DNA of 5,315 bases from an uncultured Bacteroidota bacterium. Its GTDB lineage: Bacteria; Bacteroidota; Bacteroidia; Chitinophagales; Chitinophagaceae. A model generated the notes under the pieces. It did no database searches. It saw only the letters and a program-made list of their open reading frames with translations, and had not been told where the DNA came from. Location of the stretch: NCBI GenBank assembly GCA_946479055.1, contig CAMLEX010000392.1, forward strand, positions 1 to 5,315, read 5' to 3'. The position numbers and the translations under genes are program-made. Positions 1 to 5,315 of this stretch are shown one piece after another (the stretch's first letter is position 1; each line of letters starts with the position of its first letter).

Positions 1-758
1 TTTTGATAGCCAGGGTTCACATTTGCAGACTGGCCACTCATCAATACGCCGCCGTTTGTTGTAATTTTTGCCAGTTCGGCTGTTGGGCTAAAACCAGGGA
101 TCTCTGATTGATTTATCAATAGTTTTAATTTAAGCGTATTGGCAAATTTTATCCAGAGCTGGGCATTCCCTTTAAACATAATATCAACCGTAGCAGCTTT
201 GGAAGGAACAGGTTTGTTTTTAAAGATGGCGATTGCTGAATCTAAAACTTTCTGCAGATCCATATATATATCTTCTCCCTTGTCATATTTCGGAGTTGCA
301 ATTTCTTTTTTAAAAGTTTCTGAATAAGGAATGTTTCCATACACATCTACCAAGTCCTGGAAGAGCCGTGCCTTCATCACTTTCGCAATACCCGCATAAA
401 AATCTTCTCCTTCTGCAGGTGCTTTTTGTTCAATGGTATTAAGATCAAACAAAGCATCATAGTAGCTATTCCAGATATTACCCAATGAGGCAAAAGAGGT
501 TGTGAGATTATAAGTAACTTCTTCTTCAACTAAAGAAAATGTTGCGTTATTAGACCAATAGCCCATCCACCTGTTTAAAAATGCATACATCCTGATTGTA
601 TTACCCGATGAATGCAATGCACTGGGAAGTATCAATTCACTGATGATTTTATCTTCTGTAACCTGATTGGGATTTTGATTAATATCAAAAAAGCTTTTCT
701 TACAACTACTGAATATTATAATCAATAATGTACTGGCGATTATTTTTGATTTGTACAT
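1..758 (-). CDS. SusD/RagB-family outer-membrane lipoprotein (SusD-like_2 type), 3' end cut off by window edge
   Basis: Surface lipoprotein that binds ligand and acts as the lid on its partner SusC channel. I translated 252 codons from the ATG at 758 down to position 3, with no stop before the window edge. Residues 1-19 form a lipoprotein signal: a short basic start (MYKSK), a hydrophobic stretch, then the lipobox FSSC with the lipidated Cys at 19. Family landmarks follow: DINQNPN (25-31), LILPSAL (42-48), WNSYYDALFDLNTI (96-109), YAGIAKVMKARLFQ (121-134), DVYGNIPYSE (138-147), PKYDKGEDIY (156-165) and LWIKFANTLKLKLL (201-214). This is the pattern I know for the PF12771 'SusD and RagB outer membrane lipoprotein' group rather than classical SusD. 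Family members usually have roughly 450-550 residues, so about half is missing. It begins 10 nt after the susC stop, so the two are almost certainly cotranscribed. The leader is AT-rich with no Shine-Dalgarno, as is normal in Bacteroidota. The substrate is unknown. Confidence 0.93.
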   Translation of the reverse strand, partial: MYKSKIIASTLLIIIFSSCKKSFFDINQNPNQVTEDKIISELILPSALHSSGNTIRMYAFLNRWMGYWSNNATFSLVEEEVTYNLTTSFASLGNIWNSYYDALFDLNTIEQKAPAEGEDFYAGIAKVMKARLFQDLVDVYGNIPYSETFKKEIATPKYDKGEDIYMDLQKVLDSAIAIFKNKPVPSKAATVDIMFKGNAQLWIKFANTLKLKLLINQSEIPGFSPTAELAKITTNGGVLMSGQSANVNPGYQ

Positions 759-768
759 ATAGGATTTT

Positions 769-3700
769 TTAAAAAGTTAGTGTTAATGAACCTCCGAAAA
801 TGCGTGAAGGCGGAGTAGAGAACGAACTACCCACACCAAACGTGTTAGGGTTAGTCGCATTGGGAGTGGAATTGAATTCCGGATCGGACCATTGGTTCGA
901 TTTCGGAACAAATACCAGCAGGTTTCTTGCTACTGCACCAATAATCGCTTTCTTTATAATCTTGTTGCCACCTAAAATTTTGGAGGGAAGCTCATACGAA
1001 ACCGATAATTCTCTCAGCTTCCAGGCCGCCGCGCTTGTAAAATAATTAGTGGCCACTTGTGTGTTGGTTATTTCTTCACCCCAGAAATCTATACCACCTC
1101 TGGAAACGGTGCGGTCTGTATTTTCAACATATTTTGAACCATCCCAATAAACAGAATTAGGAAAAACAAAACGTTCCCTGTTATGCTGTGCACTCCTGGC
1201 GCTGATGCCATATCCATCCATATCCGTCCCAAGTCCGTGATAGGCATTATGACCGCCTTTATAATCCCAGGTCATTCCAATGGATAATCCTTTCCACGAA
1301 AAAGAAGGATTGAATCCGAAAATCCATTCAGGTAATGTTCGTCCACGGACTACAAGGCTGTCATCCAGCCTGGGGTTACCGGTTACTGCATCAACAATCA
1401 CACGGCCAAGCGGATCTCTTTCATAATCCGATAATTTAAAAACAAATGCAGGGTGACCTACAATGGCAAAGTTGGTAGCTGAGGGAGCGCCAGCCTTTAG
1501 TTGAATAAAATTGCTTGCACCACCAATAGCTAACTCATTCACATCGTCAGACAATCGGACAATTTTGTTGTTATTATAAGTGGCATTCATCTTAATGTCA
1601 ACCCTTGCCTTTCCAATATTTACTAAAGGAGTCAACCGAAGGTCCAGTTCAACACCATAATTATTAAAGTCAGCGGTGTTGGCCAGTTTTTGATTATAGC
1701 CTGTAGTGATAGACTGTTGAATTAAAAGAATCTGGTCAGTATTCTTTTGATAGAAATAAGTAGCATCCAGGTTGATCCTGTTTTTCAAAAAACCAAGTTC
1801 AATACCCAGTTCTTTTGAGTTAACGAACTCAGGTTTGATATTTGGATCAAGCGTAGTGTTTGATGCAGAAAAACCAGGCAGGCTTCCATAAGGAAAACCA
1901 TTGATGGGATTGTAGGTCGACGCTAACTGGTAAGCACCTAAATTAACATTACCTGATTTCGAAACAGAGCCTCTTAATTTTACATAAGAAACAATTGCGT
2001 TATCTTTTAGAAAAGGAATAGCATCGGAAAGAATAACAGCAGCGTTTACACCAGGGTAGAAATAAGAATTAGCATCAGGGTTTAACCGGCTATCCCAATC
2101 ATTTCTTCCTACAACTTCTACATTTGCCCAACCCTTGTAACTTATACCCACGCTGCCAAAAACCGAAGCCAGTCTTGTACGGGAATTGGATTCATTAGTA
2201 ATAGCTTCGCCAGTGCGGTTAGAAAGATTATATACATCAGGTACAACAAGGTTATTCCCTTGTGCACCCATTCCTTTGGATTGGGTTTGTCGCACCTGCG
2301 TACCGGCAAGATAACTGATCCCAAAGTCTTGCACATTTCTTTTGCCGTTAAGAAAAAACTCCCCGGTGATCGTACTGTTTTGGCTGAAAGCATCTACCAC
2401 ATTTCCGGGATAATTATTATACGTCACATTACTTCTATGACTCCTGGCAAAATCAGTAACTTTTATTGAAGCCCTTGTGCTTTTTGATGAGGTTACACTT
2501 AAATTGGTTCCAATCCTTCCTGTAGCCTGCAACCAGTTGGCAATTTCATATTTAAGTTCAACGGATGCAAGAAAATCATCTGTCTTTCCCCTGAGCCGAT
2601 GGTTATCGATAGCCCAGTAAGGATTAGCAGCATATTCGTTGTAATAATTTGAGTATTGTGAATATTTATCATTTCTCCAATCTTTGTAACGGCTCAGCGG
2701 AATCTGCGGCGCCGTTTCTAAGATCAGGTTATAAATGCCGCCATTATAAGCAGGAAAACGACCAGCTATACCTGTTTCATCCACCACATTAAAATTAGAC
2801 TGGATATAGTTAAGACTATAAGATGACTTAAACCGGTTATATGATTTAGATGCATTAAACCGGAAAGAGGTTCGCCTGTTTTCATCTTTGGGCATCAGGC
2901 CTTTTATTTTCGCATCCTGGATAGAGATATAATAATCCTGCGTTGCAAACGATATATCATTTTGCAAAACAGATCCATTCCCATTCCAGAATTTTTTCTG
3001 TTCATCATCAAGTGCTATATATGGAACTGTTTGTATAGTGCCGTCCTCTAATTCCTGTCCAATCGGAACCATTGAACCATCAAAAGCGGGTCCATAAGAA
3101 AAATTTTCCAATGGATCATACAAGGCCTGGCCATTCGCATCAGTAGATGATCCGCTGCCAAATTTATTTTGCCTTTTTGGCATAAAAGCGACCCTGTTCA
3201 ATTGGTAACTACTGCTTACAGTTATTACTGGTTTGTTTCCCGTTCCTTTACGTGTTGTAATTAAGATCACACCATTTACACCATCTGGTCCATAAATAGC
3301 GGCCGAAGAAGCTCCTTTTAATAATGTTACATCCGTCACATCATTCGGGTTGATGGATGATATATACGAAATGGGTGTAGGGATGCCATCTACTACCATC
3401 AAAGGTTGATTGTTCCCGGTTAAAGACCTGAATCCCCTAAGATTAATTTTTGTATTTTCAAATACACTGCTGTTGGTTGTGGTAATATTGAGGCCAGATA
3501 CTTTTCCTGCAAGTCCCTGTTGTAAATTAACTGCTTTTGCCTGGGTAAGTTCAGCATTCGATACTTTGGCAGTGGCATAGCCTACTTCTTTAGCTGGTCT
3601 GCGTATGCCCAATGCAGTGGTTACGATCACCTCTGACAATTGTGTTGAAGCAGAAGGTGCTAATACAATAGAAGAGGTAGTAGTTGCATCTACTGTTCTG

Positions 3701-3930
3701 GCTGTAAATCCTGAAGCGGAAATAGTCAATTTTGCATTTGCTGTTGCTTTAATACTAAAGTTTCCATTCACATCGGCCTGAACGGCATTTTTTGTACCTT
3801 CTTCATTTATCGTCGCAAAGGGTACAGGGTCTCCTTTTTCATCACGTATTACTCCCGTGATGGAGCGGGTTTGCGCAAACGACACCAGTGTTAGTATCGT
3901 CATTGCAAACAAAGCTGTTAGTTTTTTCAT
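769..3930 (-). CDS. SusC/RagA-family TonB-linked outer-membrane transporter
   Basis: Complete 1053-residue TonB-dependent barrel that imports a ligand captured by its SusD partner, powered by TonB-ExbBD. Residues 1-20 are a Sec signal peptide (MKKLTALFAM, hydrophobic core, then SFAQ), with likely cleavage near residue 20. Residues about 22-95 form a carboxypeptidase-regulatory-like beta-sandwich (GVIRDEKGDPVPFATI, then NGNFSI and ISASGF). LSEVIVTT (98-105) lies where the TonB-box-like segment is expected. The plug runs from about 108 to 228: LGIRRPAKEVGYA, LQQGLAGKVSGLNI, INLRGFRSL, MVVDGIP and the SusC/RagA signature LLKGASSAAIYG...NGVILITTRKG (203-229). The remainder is the beta-barrel, rich in aromatic strands and ending in SRIFGGSLTLTF with a terminal Phe. 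No STN domain precedes the regulatory-like domain, so it is not a sigma-factor-signalling transducer. The start at 3930 is the one that gives a proper signal peptide. First gene of the operon with the lipoprotein downstream. The substrate cannot be inferred. Confidence 0.97.
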   Translation of the reverse strand: MKKLTALFAMTILTLVSFAQTRSITGVIRDEKGDPVPFATINEEGTKNAVQADVNGNFSIKATANAKLTISASGFTARTVDATTTSSIVLAPSASTQLSEVIVTTALGIRRPAKEVGYATAKVSNAELTQAKAVNLQQGLAGKVSGLNITTTNSSVFENTKINLRGFRSLTGNNQPLMVVDGIPTPISYISSINPNDVTDVTLLKGASSAAIYGPDGVNGVILITTRKGTGNKPVITVSSSYQLNRVAFMPKRQNKFGSGSSTDANGQALYDPLENFSYGPAFDGSMVPIGQELEDGTIQTVPYIALDDEQKKFWNGNGSVLQNDISFATQDYYISIQDAKIKGLMPKDENRRTSFRFNASKSYNRFKSSYSLNYIQSNFNVVDETGIAGRFPAYNGGIYNLILETAPQIPLSRYKDWRNDKYSQYSNYYNEYAANPYWAIDNHRLRGKTDDFLASVELKYEIANWLQATGRIGTNLSVTSSKSTRASIKVTDFARSHRSNVTYNNYPGNVVDAFSQNSTITGEFFLNGKRNVQDFGISYLAGTQVRQTQSKGMGAQGNNLVVPDVYNLSNRTGEAITNESNSRTRLASVFGSVGISYKGWANVEVVGRNDWDSRLNPDANSYFYPGVNAAVILSDAIPFLKDNAIVSYVKLRGSVSKSGNVNLGAYQLASTYNPINGFPYGSLPGFSASNTTLDPNIKPEFVNSKELGIELGFLKNRINLDATYFYQKNTDQILLIQQSITTGYNQKLANTADFNNYGVELDLRLTPLVNIGKARVDIKMNATYNNNKIVRLSDDVNELAIGGASNFIQLKAGAPSATNFAIVGHPAFVFKLSDYERDPLGRVIVDAVTGNPRLDDSLVVRGRTLPEWIFGFNPSFSWKGLSIGMTWDYKGGHNAYHGLGTDMDGYGISARSAQHNRERFVFPNSVYWDGSKYVENTDRTVSRGGIDFWGEEITNTQVATNYFTSAAAWKLRELSVSYELPSKILGGNKIIKKAIIGAVARNLLVFVPKSNQWSDPEFNSTPNATNPNTFGVGSSFSTPPSRIFGGSLTLTF

Positions 3931-4083
3931 GCTAAAACTTGTTTTGATTGTTAGTTAAAATGATAGCACATAGACAGGTTAAATGTTAACTGGATATTAA
4001 AAACAGAAAATATTTCAGTAAAGCATGATTATTTTATTACGAAGTATTTATTTTTTTCATTTCACCTGGCAGCGGGTTCTGAT

Positions 4084-4200
4084 TCACTTAATAGATTCCA
4101 GAAGAGATAAACGAAGATTGATTATTATTAAAGTTTGTACTGCAAAAAAAGTCTTGCCCTCAAATACATTTTTCATTGCATCAATAACCTTTTCAGACAT
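4084..4200 (-). pseudogene. Possible remnant of a response-regulator receiver domain (38 codons)
   Basis: A short minus-strand frame runs from ATG at 4200 to TGA at 4084-4086. Its first half, MSEKVIDAMKNVFEGKTFF, resembles the last helix of the receiver domain in NarL/LuxR-type response regulators, where the pattern is roughly 'eELieAIkkVaeGktYf'. The five codons before the ATG (TKRVD, after a TAA) would even suit the segment that follows the conserved receiver Lys. The second half, after residue 19, does not continue like a regulator linker or helix-turn-helix, and no DNA-binding domain follows in any frame. Upstream is interrupted by a stop. It could be a decayed gene fragment, an unrelated small protein, or chance in AT-rich DNA. 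The similarity is from memory and rests on about 19 residues. Confidence 0.2.
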
Positions 4201-4440
4201 ATCAACTCTTTTTGTTTACACATTTCTGTTGTTTGTAGAATATACAGGGAAGGGATAATCGCAATTAATAATTTCACCACATCAATGTTATTGAAAAGAG
4301 CCAGATTATTCAATTTATAGGTGGTAGCGATTTAATATTGGAATAAAATTTTCTCATGTGTCTGATGGTTATGGATACAACGCTGGTGGTTTCTACTACC
4401 GGTTCTTTTGTTTCAGATTGACTTTTGACCTGTACTCAGG

Positions 4441-4495
4441 GTAAACTGAAGAAATTACTCTAACAAAAAAGTAATCCATCCTGAACACAGTTTAC
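4441..4495. repeat. Nested inverted repeat upstream of the membrane-protein gene
   Basis: The outer arms GTAAACTG (4441-4448) and CAGTTTAC (4488-4495) are perfect 8-nt reverse complements. Between them the inner arms ATTACT (4454-4459) and AGTAAT (4470-4475) pair over a 10-nt A-rich loop. The structure ends 44 nt before the ATG at 4540, which suits an operator or a leader structure for that gene. The arms are visible directly, but any function is inference. No T-tract follows, so it is not a typical intrinsic terminator. Confidence 0.4.
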
Positions 4496-4539
4496 TTAAT
4501 TGCAACACACGCATTATTAAATTTAAACTAATAAGCATC

Positions 4540-5067
4540 ATGCCGACGACGATCTCAAATCAATCCACTGCTGATTCTTTTTCGTCATCAGTGATAAAAG
4601 CGATTTTAAAAGCTGGCCTTGTAGCCGGCGCATTGGACATAATGGCCGCTATAATACTTCGTTCTATACAGACAGGTAAAATAAATATAATCCCGGTTTT
4701 AAAATTTATTGCCAGCGGTGTGTTTGGCAAAAGGGCTTTTAATGGAGGGTTAACTATGGCCTTCTATGGTCTTGCCTTTCATTTTATAATTGCTTTTGGA
4801 TTTGCTATAGGCTATTTCCTGGTATTTCCGTACATAGCTTTTCTCCGGAAACATAAAATTATCAGTGGCCTGTTATACGGTGTGCTGGTGTGGCTGATTA
4901 TGAATCGTGTTATTGTTCCTTTTTCTAACACTCCCCGGATACCTTTTAAGTTTGGTACCGGAACACTAATTAACATAGTTATATTAATGTGTTTTATTGG
5001 TTTACCGGTTTCGTTAATTACTCATAAATATTATACCACAAAATCAGAATTGTCAAATACAAGATAA
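4540..5067 (+). CDS. Small multi-pass inner-membrane protein, possibly YagU/DUF1440-like
   Basis: A 175-residue protein of unknown function, very hydrophobic, with about four membrane spans: roughly residues 20-43, 71-98, 106-128 and 140-161, plus a hydrophobic but interrupted stretch at 48-63. A polar Ser/Thr-rich N-terminus (1-17) and a short polar C-terminal tail flank the core. Notable residues are AGLVAGALDIMAA in the first span (with an in-membrane Asp33), IASGVFGKRAF (57-67), His81 in the second span, GLLYGVLVWLIMNRVIVP (110-127) and NTPRIPF (130-136). The spacing of AG..., the His-containing span, FAIGYFLVFP, the GLLYG span and a Pro-rich turn recalls E. coli YagU (DUF1440), though that protein is longer. 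I make this link from memory and hold it loosely. The start is the first in-frame ATG, and no Shine-Dalgarno is visible. It is transcribed divergently from the susC operon and appears to be monocistronic or followed only by a doubtful small frame. No clear functional tie to the transporter. Confidence 0.85.
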   Translation: MPTTISNQSTADSFSSSVIKAILKAGLVAGALDIMAAIILRSIQTGKINIIPVLKFIASGVFGKRAFNGGLTMAFYGLAFHFIIAFGFAIGYFLVFPYIAFLRKHKIISGLLYGVLVWLIMNRVIVPFSNTPRIPFKFGTGTLINIVILMCFIGLPVSLITHKYYTTKSELSNTR

Positions 5068-5101
5068 ATTTATCTATTTTAAAAAGGGGAATTCTAAATT
5101 T

Positions 5102-5248
5102 ATGCTTGTGAAAAACTTAATTTTAATCCTGCTTGCTTTCATTATGGATGCAACAGATGCCGATAACAACATGGGGAGCCAGGCATTTTCGGCGGCGGGG
5201 GCAAATCGTGAGAAACAAATTGGCTATAATAGTTTTACAGCCGGGTAA
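5102..5248 (+). CDS. Doubtful 48-codon hypothetical reading frame with hydrophobic N-terminus
   Basis: A short frame begins at an ATG 34 nt after the preceding stop, with a purine-rich AAAAAGGGGA (5081-5090) 11 nt ahead that could aid initiation. The product begins MLVKNLILILLAFIMDA, which looks like a signal-peptide or single-span segment with a Lys at position 4. The rest (DADNNMGSQ, then SAAGANREKQ, ending YNSFTAG) is polar and small-residue rich. I recognise no family. It could be a small exported peptide, the start of a gene broken by a stop, or chance. Its middle (about 5171-5207) is locally more GC-rich than the surroundings. Confidence 0.3.
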   Translation: MLVKNLILILLAFIMDATDADNNMGSQAFSAAGANREKQIGYNSFTAG

Positions 5249-5315
5249 AACAAAATAATAAAAACAGTATCATGGAAAAATTTTCTGAAAGCTCCGGGGT
5301 CTCATAGCCGTCGCG
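5249..5315. other. Window end without a convincing gene
   Basis: After the TAA at 5246-5248 there is an A-rich leader-like stretch and an ATG at 5272 that opens only 11 codons (MEKFSESSGVS) before a TAG at 5305. The last 25 bases are more GC-rich than the preceding leader. If a gene starts here it must do so beyond the window or be broken. Nothing further can be supported. Confidence 0.5.

Larger units (their letters stand above)
3931..4539. other. Divergent intergenic region between susC and the membrane-protein gene
   Basis: This 609-nt AT-rich stretch separates two genes transcribed away from each other, so both promoters should lie here. I saw no exact Bacteroidota promoter pair (TTTG, about 19-21 nt, TAnnTTTG) on either strand. 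The nearest -7-like element for the plus gene is TAAATTTA at 4518-4525, one base off consensus but without a well-spaced TTTG. A small palindrome, GTTAA-ATG-TTAAC, sits at 3978-3990, about 50 nt upstream of the susC start. The plus-strand reading frames here (4025-4258 and 4135-4320) have compositions unlike real proteins and no recognisable motifs, so I do not call them. Two other short frames that may be gene remnants are listed separately. Confidence 0.8.

Noticed and set aside
139..327. Plus-strand 62-codon reading frame
   Set aside because: It lies antisense to the SusD-like gene, whose minus-strand frame carries clear family motifs through this region. The plus frame shows no domain.
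800..1045. Plus-strand 81-codon reading frame
   Set aside because: Antisense to the C-terminal barrel of SusC. A shadow of a confident gene.
2142..2469. Overlapping minus (2142-2393) and plus (2260-2469) reading frames
   Set aside because: Both overlap the middle of the susC barrel in other frames, and neither has a recognisable domain.
3931..4020. Search for a canonical Bacteroidota promoter (TTTG / TAnnTTTG) ahead of susC
   Set aside because: No element on the minus strand matched both boxes with suitable spacing, so no promoter is called.
4025..4320. Two overlapping plus-strand frames of 77 and 61 codons
   Set aside because: They overlap each other in different frames in AT-rich intergenic DNA, are rich in Ile/Phe/Ser as expected by chance, and have no motif or plausible ribosome-binding context.
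4158..4344. Minus-strand start-less frame (IATTYKLNNLALFNN...) overlapping the possible regulator remnant
   Set aside because: About 53 codons without an early ATG and with no family pattern I recognise. Long open runs are common by chance at this base composition.
4429..4440. CCTG-TACT-CAGG mini-hairpin
   Set aside because: Only a 4-bp stem and no T-tract, so it is too weak to call a terminator or operator.
5272..5307. ATG opening MEKFSESSGVS before TAG
   Set aside because: Eleven codons only. No support for a gene start within the window.
1..5315. CRISPR arrays, tRNA or rRNA genes, insertion sequences, phage or defence genes
   Set aside because: I saw no regularly spaced repeats, no tRNA-like folds or rRNA signatures, and no transposase, integrase or defence motifs in any open frame.

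Overview
The window looks like chromosomal DNA from a member of the Bacteroidota, most plausibly Chitinophagaceae or a close relative. The evidence is a tandem SusC/SusD pair, AT-rich sequence, and no strong Shine-Dalgarno sequences ahead of the clear genes. The genus-level placement is inference.

Left part (1-3930, minus strand): a susC-susD operon. The SusC/RagA-type TonB-dependent outer-membrane transporter (769-3930) is complete at 1053 residues. It is followed 10 nt later by a SusD/RagB-type surface lipoprotein (1-758), which the left window edge cuts after 252 codons. Together such proteins form a 'bed-bin' (pedal-bin) importer: the lipoprotein is the lid and ligand binder, and the barrel is the TonB-powered channel. 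No glycoside hydrolase, peptidase, sigma/anti-sigma pair or sensor lies in the window, so the substrate cannot be named.

Middle (3931-4539): a 609-nt divergent intergenic region that must hold the promoters of both flanking units. It contains no convincing intact gene. It does hold a nested inverted repeat just ahead of the plus-strand gene. It also has two short reading frames that look like possible gene remnants: one on the minus strand resembling the end of a response-regulator receiver domain, and one on the plus strand resembling outer-membrane beta-strands.

Right part (4540-5315, plus strand): a 175-residue multi-pass inner-membrane protein with a pattern reminiscent of the YagU/DUF1440 type. 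It is followed by a doubtful 48-codon reading frame with a hydrophobic N-terminus, then about 70 nt with nothing convincing up to the window end.

Overall this is an ordinary nutrient-uptake locus next to a small membrane protein gene. I found no convincing new system. The points worth a second look are the possible decayed genes and the inverted repeat in the divergent region.
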